Translations under genes and position numbers: made by a program
Origin: Rugamonas sp. A1-17
Lineage (GTDB): Bacteria; Pseudomonadota; Gammaproteobacteria; Burkholderiales; Burkholderiaceae_D
Length of the DNA: 64,000 nucleotides
Assembly (NCBI GenBank): GCA_025548565.1
Contig: JAJLPB010000015.1
Coordinates: 124,001 to 188,000, forward strand
Direction of reading: 5' to 3'
Shown here: piece by piece, positions 54,743 to 64,000 of the stretch
Position numbering within the stretch: position 1 is the stretch's first letter
How the letters are laid out: every line of letters starts with the position of its first letter
The notes under the pieces: model-generated
What the model was told of the DNA's origin: nothing
Databases searched by the model: none
The model's input: the letters and a program-made list of their open reading frames with translations, nothing else

Positions 54743-55495
54743 ATGACCATATTTGGAATTGGATTGCACGTGCTGGTGGCGCTATTCTTCGCCGTCCACG
54801 TGATTCGGAGCGGACAGCAGATGTACTGGCTGATGATCTTGTTCGCGTTTCCCGGACTGGGCAGCATTGTCTACTTCCTCGCCATCTACCTGCCGGACTC
54901 CCGCCTGAAGCACGGCGCCCGCAAGGTGGTGACGGCGGCGGCCCGCACGCTCGATCCGGGCCGCGAACTGCGCGAGGCGCGCGACGCCTACGCCTACACG
55001 CCGACCGCGCAAAACCAGATGCGCCTGGCCACCGCGCAGCTGGAGGCGGGCAACGCCGACGAGGCGGCAGCCACCTACGAAGCCTGCCTGCAGGGGCCGT
55101 TCTCTGGCGACCTGGAAATCCGCTTTGGCGCCGCGCGCGCCACGATGGCTTGCGGCCGCGCCGCCGCCGCGGTGACGCATCTGCAAACCATCCGCGCCGC
55201 CGACGCCAATTTCCGTGGCGAGCAAGTGTCGCTGTTGCTGGCCCAGGCGCTGGCCGCGGCCGGCCGGCAGGACGAGGCGAGGGCGGAGTTCGAGTTCGCG
55301 CTGGGCCGCTACAACAGCTTTGCCGCGCAGGCCGAGTTCGCGATCTGGGCGGCCGGCGTTGGCGACGCGGCACGCGCCAGCCAGCTGCATGCCGAGCTGC
55401 AGCGCACGATGGAACGCTGGACCCGCCACACCCGCGACCTGAACCAGGAATTGATACGCCGCCTGAACGCGGCGATGGCCAACGTCAAGCGCTGA
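54743..55495 (+). CDS. TPR-like membrane protein
   Basis: 250 residues. One N-terminal double-helix membrane region (residues about 3-52, GLGSIVYFLAIYLPDSRL, like the N-terminal part of phospholipase-D-type proteins) followed by TPR-like repeats (NQMRLATAQLEAGNADEAAATYEACL, VSLLLAQALAAAGRQDEA). It looks like a scaffold or assembly factor on the inner membrane; function unknown. GGAG lies 8 bases before ATG 54743. It converges on the solute-binding-protein gene with stops abutting. Confidence 0.7.
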   Translation: MTIFGIGLHVLVALFFAVHVIRSGQQMYWLMILFAFPGLGSIVYFLAIYLPDSRLKHGARKVVTAAARTLDPGRELREARDAYAYTPTAQNQMRLATAQLEAGNADEAAATYEACLQGPFSGDLEIRFGAARATMACGRAAAAVTHLQTIRAADANFRGEQVSLLLAQALAAAGRQDEARAEFEFALGRYNSFAAQAEFAIWAAGVGDAARASQLHAELQRTMERWTRHTRDLNQELIRRLNAAMANVKR

Positions 55496-56272
55496 TTATT
55501 TTTGCCGGGCGCTATGGCCGGGGTTGTAGGCGCCGCCGGTCGCGGCGATGGCCTGGTTGAGCTTGGCCATGGTCTCGGCCGGCACGTCCTTGCTGCACAG
55601 GATGTAGCGCTTCATCCCCGGCGGCATGTCGGGGAAATCGCGGCGCACCGCCGTCTGTGGCGTGGTTTCGCGCGCGCGGAAATAGTCCCAATCCTCGCGG
55701 TCCACAAACATGAACGAGGCGCGGCCCACCGTCAGCATGCGCATCATCAGCGTGGCCTCCACCGTGCGGCTCATGATGCGGTTCTTGCTGCCCTTGATCA
55801 TCTGGTCCAGCGTCGGGCCGTAGGACACGCCGTCCACCAAGCCCAGCGTCAGCTCGGGATCGCTCAGCAGCGAGCTCAGCGTGGGATGCGCGGCCACCTT
55901 GTCCACGTAGGCCGGCGCGATCAGCACGCTTTGCGGCAGGTCTTCATGAATGGCGGCGGTGAACTGCGCGACCGCCTCGCGCTCGGGCAGGCGGTACCAG
56001 CTGATCGAGCAGTAGTTCCTGGCGCCGCGCTTGAAGTTGGCCCAGATGCGTTTCTGCGGCTCGGTGATGAACTGCGCGGGGACGCCGGCGACGTTGAAGA
56101 TATTTTTCACGCGCTCCAGCAGGAAGCCCTTGGGTGCGCCATTTTCCTGGTAGTGGTAGGGCGGCTTGTCGCGCCACACCACGGTCAGCGGCTCCGGCGC
56201 GCACCAAGCACTGCCGCTCGACAGCGCGGCGGCGAGTAGGCTACTTCGGAAAAACAAGATGCGGATCGTCAT
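55496..56272 (-). CDS. periplasmic solute-binding family 3-like protein
   Basis: 258 residues. Signal peptide ending SAWCA. The type 3 periplasmic-binding fold is readable: LTVVWRDKPPYHYQENGAPKGFLLERV, then GLVDGVSYGPTLDQ. It is not near transporter genes, so it may be a stand-alone sensor or binding protein. The ligand is unknown. Confidence 0.8.
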   Translation of the reverse strand: MTIRILFFRSSLLAAALSSGSAWCAPEPLTVVWRDKPPYHYQENGAPKGFLLERVKNIFNVAGVPAQFITEPQKRIWANFKRGARNYCSISWYRLPEREAVAQFTAAIHEDLPQSVLIAPAYVDKVAAHPTLSSLLSDPELTLGLVDGVSYGPTLDQMIKGSKNRIMSRTVEATLMMRMLTVGRASFMFVDREDWDYFRARETTPQTAVRRDFPDMPPGMKRYILCSKDVPAETMAKLNQAIAATGGAYNPGHSARQK

Positions 56273-56350
56273 GCGTCGATTATAGGGCCATCCGCTGTGC
56301 CAAAACCATAAGTGTGGCAGACTCTTGCACGTTTGATAAACAGGAGAGCC

Positions 56351-56959
56351 ATGAACGCCTTATTGCCCGCATTCGTCGCCGCGAGCGACGTCATCGATTT
56401 TCACCATCCCGACGTGGAGCGCCTGGCGCGCTCGCTGCGCGCCGATACGCCGCGCGCGACGGCGCGGCGCTGCTTCGAATGGGTGCGCGACCGCATCGAG
56501 CACAGCATCGATTACCAGCGCGACGAGGTCAGCTGCGACGCCTCGCAGGCGCTGGCGCTGGGCACCGGCCTGTGCACGGCCAAGAGCCATCTGCTGGTGG
56601 CGCTGCTGCGCGCCAACGGCATTCCGTCCGGCTTCTGCTACCAGCGCCTGACGCTGCGCGACGCCGGCTCGCCGTTCTGCACGCACGGCCTGGTCGCGGT
56701 CTGGCTGGAGGAGGGCGGCTGGTATCGCTGCGATGCGCGCGGCAACAAGGCCACCGTGCATTGCGAGTTCACGCCGGGCGCGGAGAACCTGGCTTTCCCG
56801 GTGGTGACGCCGGGCGAGCAGCTGTATCCGCAGGTATGGGCGCAGCCCTGGCCCGAGCTGGTGCGCCGCATGCGCGAGCTGCCGTCGATCTCGGCTTACT
56901 GCGAGTCGCCGATCGACGCCGCGCCGCCGGCAGACGGCGTGGCGATTACGCTGGGATGA
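56351..56959 (+). CDS. transglutaminase-like cysteine protein
   Basis: 202 residues of the transglutaminase-like fold, with the triad Cys75 (GTGLCTAKSHLL), His112 (THGLVAVWL) and Asp128 (WYRCDARGN). It is probably a cytoplasmic protease or acyl-transfer enzyme with unknown substrate. AGGAGAG precedes the ATG at 56351. The 3' end overlaps the lpxH stop region by 14 bases. Confidence 0.85.
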   Translation: MNALLPAFVAASDVIDFHHPDVERLARSLRADTPRATARRCFEWVRDRIEHSIDYQRDEVSCDASQALALGTGLCTAKSHLLVALLRANGIPSGFCYQRLTLRDAGSPFCTHGLVAVWLEEGGWYRCDARGNKATVHCEFTPGAENLAFPVVTPGEQLYPQVWAQPWPELVRRMRELPSISAYCESPIDAAPPADGVAITLG

Positions 56960-57722
56960 TCGTGCCGTCGAGGCCGTGGCGCGTGATGACGCCGTGGCTG
57001 TCGATGGCGATCCAGCCGCCGCGCGGCGGCGTGGCGTCCGGCTCCCAGTCCGGCAGCACGTAGCGGCGCTTGCCGTCCACCACATGCAGGGCGGGGCGGT
57101 GGGTATGGCCGTGGATCATGACGTCGGTGCCGGTGGCTGCGAACACGTCGCGGATCGCCTGCGGCGTCACGTCCATGATCTCGTAGGATTTGGTGCCCTG
57201 GTCCTTGCGGCTGTTCTCGCGCATGCCGGCGATGATGGCCTTGCGCTGCGCCAGCGGCATCGCCACGAACTGCTGCTGCCACGCGGGCTGCCGCACCATG
57301 GCGCGGAATTCCATGTACTTGACGTCCTCGGTGCACTGGGCGTCGCCGTGCAGCACCACCAGGCGCTGGCCGCCGATCTCGGTCACGTAAGTTTCCGGCA
57401 GCAGGGTCAGGCCCGCCGCCGCGGCGAACTGCGCGCCGACCAGGAAATCGCGGTTGCCGGCGATCCAGTAGACGGCCACACCCGCATCGCTCACGCTGCG
57501 CAGCGCGGCAATGATCCGTTGGTGGAAGGGATCGCTGATGTCGTCGTCGCCGGCCCAGTATTCAAACAGGTCGCCGAGCAGGTACAACTGCTGCGCGCGC
57601 CGCGCGTGCCGCTCCAGGAAGTCGAAGAACGCCGTGCTGGTGGCGGGATGCGCGGGCTGCAGGTGCAGGTCGGAGATGAACAGCGCGCAGGCCAGGCCCG
57701 CGCGCGTGTTGGCGTCGCTCAT
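56946..57722 (-). CDS. lpxH: UDP-2,3-diacylglucosamine diphosphatase
   Basis: 258 residues. Hydrolyses UDP-2,3-diacylglucosamine to lipid X in lipid A synthesis. Calcineurin-type metal motifs: FISDLHLQPAHP, LGDLFEYWAGDD, AGNRDFLVG, LHGDA and HGHTHRPALH. The gene starts 4 bases after the stop of ppiB, which lies upstream in the same direction, an arrangement common in Burkholderiales. Confidence 0.95.
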   Translation of the reverse strand: MSDANTRAGLACALFISDLHLQPAHPATSTAFFDFLERHARRAQQLYLLGDLFEYWAGDDDISDPFHQRIIAALRSVSDAGVAVYWIAGNRDFLVGAQFAAAAGLTLLPETYVTEIGGQRLVVLHGDAQCTEDVKYMEFRAMVRQPAWQQQFVAMPLAQRKAIIAGMRENSRKDQGTKSYEIMDVTPQAIRDVFAATGTDVMIHGHTHRPALHVVDGKRRYVLPDWEPDATPPRGGWIAIDSHGVITRHGLDGTIIPA

Positions 57723-57725
57723 TAA

Positions 57726-58220
57726 TTAAGCGGCCAGTTCGATCTTCTCGATGATGATGTCTTCGGCAGGCACATCGGCGAACATGCCGCTGCGGGTGGT
57801 CTTGGCCTTCTTGATGGCGTCGACCACTTCGGTGCCTTCGATGACCTTGCCGAACACGGCGTAGCCCCAGCCGTCCTGGCCTGGGTAGTCCAGGAAGGAG
57901 TTGTTCTTCACGTTGATGAAGAACTGGGCCGATGCCGAGTGCGGCGCCGAGGTGCGGGCCATGGCCAGCGTGTAGGTGTCGTTCTTGAGGCCGTTCTTGG
58001 CTTCGTTCTCGACGGTCTCGTCGGCTGGCTTTTGCTTCATGCCTGGCTCGAAACCGCCGCCCTGGATCATGAAGCCGTCGATCACGCGGTGGAAGATGGT
58101 GTTGGTGTAGTGGCCGGCTTCCATGTACTTCAGGAAGTTGGCTACCGATTTAGGCGCTTTCTCGTCGTTCAGTTCGACGGTCATGTTGCCCTTGTTGGTG
58201 GTGATGATTACGTTGGTCAT
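57726..58220 (-). CDS. ppiB: cytoplasmic cyclophilin (peptidyl-prolyl isomerase B)
   Basis: 164 residues, no signal peptide. Cyclophilin active-site motifs FHRVIDGFMIQGGGF, ASAQFFINVKNNSFLD and WGYAVFGKVIEG. Catalyses proline cis-trans isomerisation in the cytoplasm. It is part of the ppiA-ppiB-lpxH cluster on the minus strand. Confidence 0.95.
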   Translation of the reverse strand: MTNVIITTNKGNMTVELNDEKAPKSVANFLKYMEAGHYTNTIFHRVIDGFMIQGGGFEPGMKQKPADETVENEAKNGLKNDTYTLAMARTSAPHSASAQFFINVKNNSFLDYPGQDGWGYAVFGKVIEGTEVVDAIKKAKTTRSGMFADVPAEDIIIEKIELAA

Positions 58221-58262
58221 GTTGTTATCCTGAGTAGTTAAAAAAAACGGCTGGCCGCTATT

Positions 58263-58883
58263 TTACAGTTTTGGCTGGATTGGGGTCTTCAAAATCGTCG
58301 CCGACTTGATCACGACCGGAATCACCGGGATGTTCTGGAAGATGCCCTTGTCATCGACCAGCACGCCCTTGATCTTGTCGACCACCTCCTGGCCCTTGAT
58401 CACCTTGCCGAACACCGTGTAGCCGAAGCCGTCGCGGCCGGGGTAGTTCAGGGCGTCGTTGTCGGCCACGTTGATGAAGAACTGCGAGGTCGCCGAGTTG
58501 GGATCGCCGCTGCGGGCCATGGCCAGCGTGTAGGTGTTGTTGGTCAGGCCGTTCTGCGATTCGATCGGCACCGGCGGGTTGGTTTTCTTTTGCTTGAGCT
58601 TCTCGTCGAAGCCGCCGCCCTGGATCATGAAGCCGTCGATCACGCGGTGGAAGATGGTGCCCTTGTAGAAGCCGGACTTCACGTAGGTCAGGAAGTTGTC
58701 GACCGACTTGGGCGCCTTGTCGTGGTTCAGCTCGACCACGATGTCGCCCATCGAGGTCTTGATTTCCACTTGCGGCGTGGGATTGGCGGCGGCCGGCGTG
58801 GCCGCCAGCGCGGCGCCGGACAGGGCGACGCCGGCAAACAAGGTCATCAGTTTGGCGAACAGCGATGGCTGGGTTTGGTGCAT
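58263..58883 (-). CDS. ppiA: exported cyclophilin (peptidyl-prolyl isomerase A)
   Basis: 206 residues with a signal peptide (AKLMTLFAGVALSGAALA), so it should act in the periplasm. Motifs FHRVIDGFMIQGGGF and SATSQFFINVADN are those of a cyclophilin. It is a paralog of the cytoplasmic gene 43 bases downstream, with the same core plus a signal peptide and a longer tail. Confidence 0.94.
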   Translation of the reverse strand: MHQTQPSLFAKLMTLFAGVALSGAALAATPAAANPTPQVEIKTSMGDIVVELNHDKAPKSVDNFLTYVKSGFYKGTIFHRVIDGFMIQGGGFDEKLKQKKTNPPVPIESQNGLTNNTYTLAMARSGDPNSATSQFFINVADNDALNYPGRDGFGYTVFGKVIKGQEVVDKIKGVLVDDKGIFQNIPVIPVVIKSATILKTPIQPKL

Positions 58884-59134
58884 TGTTGCTTCCTCGTGGT
58901 GGTTTAAACTGGCTGACTTGCCAAAAATCCTCAGTCAGATTGGGTCTATGCTGTTTTTATCAATGCTATACTTGTTCATTCTACCCCTTAGAAGGTGGAA
59001 AGAATAACACCCGAGTGTCAGCTGGTCTCCAATGCGATACGACGAATGCCAGGTGCGCGCCCACCGCGCCGCGCCCGGTTCTCGTATTGCCCGTGGCCGC
59101 GGCACGCGCTTAAAAGAGAATACGCAAGAGCCCG

Positions 59135-60526
59135 ATGAGCAATTTAAAGATTTACAACACGCTGGCGCGTGACAAGCAGACATTCGTACCCATCGAGGCA
59201 GGCAAAGTCCGCATGTACGTCTGCGGCATGACCATCTACGACTACTGCCACATCGGCCACGCCCGCATGATGATGGCGTTCGACGTGATGTACCGCTGGC
59301 TGATGGCCTCCGGCTACGAGGTCACGTACGCGCGCAACATCACGGACATCGACGACAAGATCATCAAGCGCGCGGTCGAGAACGGCGAGACCATTTCGCA
59401 GCTGACCACCCGCTTCACCCGCTACATGGACGAGGACACCGGCGCGCTGGGCATCCTGCCGGCCACGCTGGTGCCGCGCGCCACCGAATACGTGCCGCAG
59501 ATGCTGGCGCTGATCGAGACGCTGGAGTCCAAGGACTTGGCCTACCAGGGCGCGGACGGCGACGTCAACTATGCGGTGCGCAACTTCCCCAACTACGGCA
59601 AGCTGTCCGGCAAGTCGCTCGACGACCTGCGCGCCGGCGAGCGCGTCGACGTCAACACCGGCAAGCGCGATCCGCTGGACTTCGTGCTGTGGAAGGCGTC
59701 CAAGGAGTCCGAGCCGGACGAGGTCAAGTGGGATTCCAAGTGGGGCAAGGGCCGTCCGGGCTGGCACATCGAGTGCTCGGCCATGTGCTCGGCGCTGCTG
59801 GGCGAGCACTTCGACATCCACGGCGGCGGCGCGGACCTGCAGTTCCCGCACCACGAAAACGAGATCGCGCAGTCCGAAGGCGCGTTCGGCCACACCATGG
59901 TCAACTACTGGGTGCACAACGGCTTCGTGCGCGTGGATAACGAGAAGATGTCCAAATCGCTGGGCAACTTCTTCACCATCCGCGACGTGCTCAAGAAGTA
60001 CGACGCCGAAGTGGTGCGCTTCTTCATCCTGCGCGCCCACTACCGCAGCCCGCTGAACTACTCGGACGCGCACCTGGACGACGCCCGCGTCGCGCTGACC
60101 CGCCTATACACCGCGCTGGACGGCGTGGAAGGCGACGGCCTGCCATTGGACTGGAGCGAGCCGTACGCGGTGCGCTTCGCCGAGGCCATGGACGACGACT
60201 TCAACACGCCGGTGGCGCTGGCCGTGCTGTTCGACCTGGTGAGCGAGCTGAACAAATCGAAATCGCCGGCCGTGGCGCGCCAGCTGAAGGCGCTGGCCGG
60301 CGTGATCGGCCTGCTGGCCCGCACGCCGCAGCAGTTCCGCCAGGCCGCCGTCGGCGATACCGACGCCTCCGGTGACGCCGCCATCGACGAGCAGATCGCC
60401 AGGCGCATCGAAGCCAAGAAGGCGCGCAACTTCGCCGAATCGGACAAGATCCGCGCCGAGCTGCTGGCGGCCGGCATCATCCTCGAAGACAAGCCTGACG
60501 GCACGACCAACTGGCGCCGCGCATAA
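59135..60526 (+). CDS. cysS: cysteinyl-tRNA synthetase
   Basis: 463 residues. Charges tRNA-Cys. The class I motifs are HIGH at 39-42 ([10 protein letters not shown]) and KMSKS ([11 protein letters not shown]), with the zinc-binding Cys30 in YVCGMT and the family's WHIECSAMC. The ATG follows GAGAATACGCAAGAG-type sequence. The stop overlaps the next gene (TAATG). Confidence 0.97.
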   Translation: MSNLKIYNTLARDKQTFVPIEAGKVRMYVCGMTIYDYCHIGHARMMMAFDVMYRWLMASGYEVTYARNITDIDDKIIKRAVENGETISQLTTRFTRYMDEDTGALGILPATLVPRATEYVPQMLALIETLESKDLAYQGADGDVNYAVRNFPNYGKLSGKSLDDLRAGERVDVNTGKRDPLDFVLWKASKESEPDEVKWDSKWGKGRPGWHIECSAMCSALLGEHFDIHGGGADLQFPHHENEIAQSEGAFGHTMVNYWVHNGFVRVDNEKMSKSLGNFFTIRDVLKKYDAEVVRFFILRAHYRSPLNYSDAHLDDARVALTRLYTALDGVEGDGLPLDWSEPYAVRFAEAMDDDFNTPVALAVLFDLVSELNKSKSPAVARQLKALAGVIGLLARTPQQFRQAAVGDTDASGDAAIDEQIARRIEAKKARNFAESDKIRAELLAAGIILEDKPDGTTNWRRA

Positions 60527-61185
60527 TGGTCACCGCCAAGGATAACGAGGGCGCAGGCGGGCCGGTATCGGCCGTGCCGCCGTACTGGGAAGAGGCCAAG
60601 ATCGAGCTCATGAAGCGGGACCGCATCATGAAAAAGCTGATCCCGCAATTTGGCGACCTGCACCTGGTCGGCCATGACGACCCGTTCACCACCTTGGCGC
60701 GCTCCATCGTCGGCCAGCAAGTGACCACCAAGGCGGCCGACACCGCCTGGAAAAAACTGCTCCAGGTCAGCCCGAAGTGCACGCCGGCGCAGATCATCAA
60801 GGCTGGCGCCGAGCAATTGGCGGGCTGCGGCCTGTCCAAGCGCAAGACCGAATACATCCTCGACCTGGCCGACCACTTCAAGAACAAGCGCGTCCACACC
60901 AGCCAGTGGGACCAGATGGATGACGAAGCCGTCATCGCCGAGCTGGTGCAGATCCGCGGCATCGGCCGCTGGACAGCCGAGATGTTTTTGATATTTAATC
61001 TGCTGCGGCCCAACGTTTTGCCGCTCGATGACCCCGGTCTGATCCAGGGCATCAGCCAGAATTATTTTTCCGGCGAACCTGTGTCCCGCAGCGATGCGCG
61101 CGAGGTCTCGGCCAATTGGGAGCCCTGGCGCACGGTCGCCACCTGGTACTTATGGCGTAGCCTGGACCCTGTTGCTGTAGAATAG
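60526..61185 (+). CDS. DNA-3-methyladenine glycosylase (AlkA-like)
   Basis: A 219-residue helix-hairpin-helix DNA glycosylase that removes alkylated bases. HhH motif [18 protein letters not shown] and catalytic-type Asp in [24 protein letters not shown] is the family start. Translationally coupled to cysS by a 1-base overlap. Confidence 0.93.
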   Translation: MVTAKDNEGAGGPVSAVPPYWEEAKIELMKRDRIMKKLIPQFGDLHLVGHDDPFTTLARSIVGQQVTTKAADTAWKKLLQVSPKCTPAQIIKAGAEQLAGCGLSKRKTEYILDLADHFKNKRVHTSQWDQMDDEAVIAELVQIRGIGRWTAEMFLIFNLLRPNVLPLDDPGLIQGISQNYFSGEPVSRSDAREVSANWEPWRTVATWYLWRSLDPVAVE

Positions 61186-61249
61186 ATGCTCTAATCGCTG
61201 TGCGAGGCATTTTTGTGCGCGCATGGCTGAGAATAAACACGGAGGTACA

Positions 61250-62224
61250 ATGACCAAAACGACTTTCCTCAACTTTGAGCAACCGATCGCCGAACTCGAT
61301 GGCAAAATCGAAGAGCTGCGTTTCGTGCAGGACGATTCGGCTGTCGACATCTCTGAGGAGATCGACCGTCTGGCCAAAAAAAGCCAGCAACTGACCAAAG
61401 ACATCTACGCCAAGCTGACCCCCTGGCAGGTCGCGCAGATCGCGCGCCACCCGCAGCGTCCTTACACCATGGACTATGTGAACGAAATCTTCACCGACTT
61501 CCACGAACTGCACGGCGACCGCAGCTATGCGGACGACCTGTCGGTGGTGGGCGGCCTGGCGCGCTTCAACGGCCAGGCTTGCATGGTCATCGGCCACCAG
61601 AAGGGCCGCGACACCAAAGAACGCGCGATGCGCAACTTCGGCATGCCGAAGCCGGAAGGCTACCGCAAGGCCATGCGCCTGATGAAGCTGGCCGAGAAGT
61701 TCGGCATCCCGATCTTCACCTTTGTCGACACGCCGGGCGCGTTCCCGGGCATCGACGCGGAAGAGCGCGGCCAGTCGGAAGCGATCGGCCACAACCTGTA
61801 CGTGATGGCGGAACTGAAAGTGCCGCTGATCGCCACCATCATCGGCGAAGGCGGCTCCGGCGGCGCGCTGGCGATCGCGGTCGGCGACGCGGTGCTGATG
61901 CTGCAATACGCGACCTACTCGGTGATCTCGCCGGAAGGCTGCGCCTCGATTTTGTGGAAGACGTCCGAGCGCGCCGCCGATGCGGCCGAAGCGCTGGGCC
62001 TGACCGCGCACCGTCTGAAGGCCATGGGCCTGATCGATAAGATCGTCAGCGAGCCGCTGGGCGGCGCGCACCGCGATCCGAAGCAGATGGCCACGCTGCT
62101 CAAGCGCGCGCTGGCTGATTCGCTGCGTCAGTTCCACGGCATGAAGACCAAGGACCTGCTGGAAGCGCGTCACGAGAAGCTGATGAGCTACGGTAAGTTC
62201 AAAGAAACCACGCCGCAAGAGTAA
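61250..62224 (+). CDS. accA: acetyl-CoA carboxylase carboxyltransferase subunit alpha
   Basis: 324 residues. Transfers carboxyl to acetyl-CoA in the first step of fatty-acid synthesis, with AccD. Motifs: [20 protein letters not shown] at the N-terminus, [22 protein letters not shown] and [24 protein letters not shown] precedes the ATG at 61250; the in-frame ATG at 61223 is upstream of that ribosome site. A terminator follows. Confidence 0.96.
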   Translation: MTKTTFLNFEQPIAELDGKIEELRFVQDDSAVDISEEIDRLAKKSQQLTKDIYAKLTPWQVAQIARHPQRPYTMDYVNEIFTDFHELHGDRSYADDLSVVGGLARFNGQACMVIGHQKGRDTKERAMRNFGMPKPEGYRKAMRLMKLAEKFGIPIFTFVDTPGAFPGIDAEERGQSEAIGHNLYVMAELKVPLIATIIGEGGSGGALAIAVGDAVLMLQYATYSVISPEGCASILWKTSERAADAAEALGLTAHRLKAMGLIDKIVSEPLGGAHRDPKQMATLLKRALADSLRQFHGMKTKDLLEARHEKLMSYGKFKETTPQE

Positions 62225-62246
62225 TCACGCGCGGCACGACACCACG

Positions 62247-62268
62247 ACCGGGGGCCCTTGCCCCCGGT
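62247..62268 (+). terminator. terminator after accA
   Basis: 9-bp stem ACCGGGGGC/GCCCCCGGT around CCTT, followed by TTGCATTTT. It lies 22 bases after the accA stop and just before the tilS start. Confidence 0.7.
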
Positions 62269-62287
62269 TTGCATTTTGGAGCAGCAA

Positions 62288-63700
62288 TTGAAGAAGCAAC
62301 AGATCCCGACCTTGACCTCAACCTTCGAACAGGCCGTCACGGCGGCGCTGGCGCAGCAGGGGGAGGGTGCTGCACGCATGGCCGTGGCCCTCAGCGGCGG
62401 CCTCGACTCGTCGGCGCTGCTCCACCTGGCGCACGCCTACGCGCAGGCGCATGGCGTGGCCTTGTACGCCTTCCACGTCCACCACGGCCTCAGCGCCAAC
62501 GCCGACGCCTGGCTGGCGCACTGCGAGCAAGCCTGCGCCGCGCTGGGCGTCACCTTCGAAGCGCGCCGCGTGCAACTGGCCAACCAGCAGAAGAGCGGCA
62601 CCGAGGCGGCCGCCCGCAAGGTGCGTTACGCCGCGCTGGGCGCGCTGTGCGCCGCGCACGAGGTCAAGCTGCTGCTGACCGCGCACCACCTCGACGACCA
62701 GGCCGAGACGGTGCTGCTGCAACTGCTGCGCGGCTCCGGCCCGGCCGGGCTGTCCGGCATGGACGCGGCCAACGCCGCGCCCGAGCTGCTGGCCAATCCG
62801 GACCTGGTGATGGCGCGTCCGCTGCTGCCGGCCTCGCGCAAGCAGCTGGCCGCGTATGTTGCCGAACACAACATCGTCTACATCAATGATGAATCCAACG
62901 ACGACCCGCGCTTCGCCCGCAACGCGTTGCGCCACAAGGTGATGCCGGCGCTGGACGAGGCCTTTCCCGGCTACCAGGAACGCTTCGCGCGCAGCGCCCA
63001 GCACGCGCAATCGGCCCAGCGGCTGCTGACCGAGCTGGCGCAGCAGGACCTGGCGCTGTGCCTGGTCGACGACTGCATCGACATCGCCAAGCTGCGCATG
63101 CTCAGCCTGGACCGCGGCTACAACATGCTGCGCCACTGGTTCGGCACCCGCCAGCTGCGCATGCCGAGCGCGGCGTGGCTGGCCGAGATGGTGGCCCAGC
63201 TGCTCGAAGCGCGCGACGGCGCCCAGCCGCTGGTCACGCATCCCGACTGTCACGTCCGCCGCCATCGCGACCGCCTGCACATCACGCCCAAGCTGGCCGA
63301 CCTGGAAGGCACGCGCGAAGACGAGTTCGATAAAACGCCGGGCACCACCTTCCACTGGAACGGCGAAACCGAGCTGGCCTTCCCGGCCTACGGCGGCGTG
63401 TTGCATTTCGACCCGGCCGGCGAAGGCGAGGGCGGGCTGGCAGCGGACTGGCTGCGCGGCCAGCCCCTGCTGATCGAATTCCGCAAGGGCGGCGAGCGCC
63501 TCAAACCGGCCCACAACCGGCCGACGCGCGGACTCAAGTATCATTACCAGGCGCTGGATATTCCGGCCTGGGAGCGCTCGCGCCTGCCCGTGGTGAGCGC
63601 CGGCAAGCAAGTGTTGTTCGCGGCCGGGGTGGGCATGGATTGCAACCATCTGGTGGATGAAGGCGTTTCACGCTGGCGCCTGCGTTGGCAGGCTGTATAG
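62288..63700 (+). CDS. tilS: tRNA(Ile)-lysidine synthetase
   Basis: 470 residues. Converts cytidine-34 of tRNA-Ile(CAU) to lysidine with lysine and ATP. The PP-loop SGGLDSS is at 36-42. HVHHGLSANADAW and LTAHHLDDQAETVLLQL follow, then the C-terminal substrate domain. I chose the TTG at 62288, with GGAG upstream; the frame is open from 62258 through the accA terminator. It precedes lysC. Confidence 0.94.
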   Translation: MKKQQIPTLTSTFEQAVTAALAQQGEGAARMAVALSGGLDSSALLHLAHAYAQAHGVALYAFHVHHGLSANADAWLAHCEQACAALGVTFEARRVQLANQQKSGTEAAARKVRYAALGALCAAHEVKLLLTAHHLDDQAETVLLQLLRGSGPAGLSGMDAANAAPELLANPDLVMARPLLPASRKQLAAYVAEHNIVYINDESNDDPRFARNALRHKVMPALDEAFPGYQERFARSAQHAQSAQRLLTELAQQDLALCLVDDCIDIAKLRMLSLDRGYNMLRHWFGTRQLRMPSAAWLAEMVAQLLEARDGAQPLVTHPDCHVRRHRDRLHITPKLADLEGTREDEFDKTPGTTFHWNGETELAFPAYGGVLHFDPAGEGEGGLAADWLRGQPLLIEFRKGGERLKPAHNRPTRGLKYHYQALDIPAWERSRLPVVSAGKQVLFAAGVGMDCNHLVDEGVSRWRLRWQAV

Positions 63701-63843
63701 ACAATCGGGCTCATGTGCCGAATTTTGTATGTAGATATGTCTATTCGGTATGACATTATGAGTTTTTTGACTTGTTATTTTGCAGTGCGGCATGTAGAGT
63801 TAAGGGTTCCATTTACCTTTATTTGAGCGGAAAACTCACTGTT

Positions 63844-64000
63844 ATGGCTTTAATCGTGCACAAATACGGCGGTACGTCGATGGGTTCGACGGACCGTATC
63901 AAGAACGTGGCGCAGCGTGTCGCCAAGTGGCATGACGCCGGGCACCGCATCGTCGTCGTACCGTCCGCCATGTCCGGCGAGACCAATCGCCTGATCGCGC
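63844..64000 (+). CDS. lysC: aspartate kinase, N-terminal part
   Basis: The first 52 residues are in the window and the frame stays open to the last base. [20 protein letters not shown] is the kinase N-terminus, with the nucleotide-binding KYGGTS, followed by [20 protein letters not shown]. It starts the aspartate-family pathway (Lys, Met, Thr). A GAGCGG lies 11-16 bases before the ATG. The cysS-accA-tilS-lysC order fits Burkholderiales. Confidence 0.93.
   Translation, partial: MALIVHKYGGTSMGSTDRIKNVAQRVAKWHDAGHRIVVVPSAMSGETNRLIA

Noticed and set aside
58921-59000. Promoter for cysS with TATACT at 58967-58972
   Set aside because: No acceptable -35 at 16-19 bases; not listed as a feature.

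Overview
The window is chromosomal DNA from a high-GC betaproteobacterium, most likely an Oxalobacteraceae member of the Duganella/Massilia/Janthinobacterium type. This is judged from protein style and gene order (ftsH-folP-glmM at the left; cysS, alkA-like glycosylase, accA, tilS and lysC at the right; a phasin in between) and not from any search. No rRNA, CRISPR array, integrase or intact transposase was seen.

Layout. 1-4164: 3' end of ftsH, folP, glmM, then tRNA-Pro(UGG) and tRNA-Arg(UCU) with readable promoters. 4165-9342: an accessory stretch with an orphan gene of lower GC, a gene-poor gap, a CocE/NonD-type hydrolase and a TonB siderophore receptor that has lost its N-terminal half exactly at the hydrolase stop codon. 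Two near-identical ~122-bp direct repeats carrying perfect DnaA-box sequences flank the hydrolase/receptor pair. 9343-20775: metabolic and envelope genes (aldehyde dehydrogenase, RlpA-like protein, GNAT, flavin reductase, periplasmic asparaginase, cNMP-domain flavoprotein, patatin-like protein) and a TonB receptor/acyltransferase pair with a 4-nt overlap. 20859-28286: a BlaI-type repressor with an M56-M23 metallopeptidase fusion, hemolysin III, a LysR regulator, two LiaF-like membrane proteins and a LytS/LytTR two-component system. 28425-32395: an XPD/DinG-like helicase with a nuclease-like N-terminus, overlapping a FAN1-like VRR-NUC nuclease. 32517-37365: phasin, a decayed DUF3800 gene, a diguanylate cyclase and a large PAS-GAF histidine kinase. 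37446-38842: divergent HxlR regulator and ytfG-like oxidoreductase with a clear operator.

38898-41425 holds four tRNA-Leu(CAG) copies, each with the same hairpin terminator. Between copies 3 and 4 lies a hybrid histidine kinase whose membrane domain matches the plant/cyanobacterial ethylene-receptor domain at every copper/ethylene-site residue I could compare. This is the most striking item in the window.

41784-50952: rnr-rlmB-cysE-yceH, a perfect 40-bp inverted repeat, a YtrA-like GntR/ABC operon with an exported fourth gene, a DUF72 protein and a DUF1439 lipoprotein. 50962-58883: a DUF1800/DUF1501 pair, small membrane proteins, a solute-binding protein, a transglutaminase-like protein, lpxH and two cyclophilins (one cytoplasmic, one exported). 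59135-64000: cysS, a 3-methyladenine glycosylase, accA, tilS and the start of lysC.
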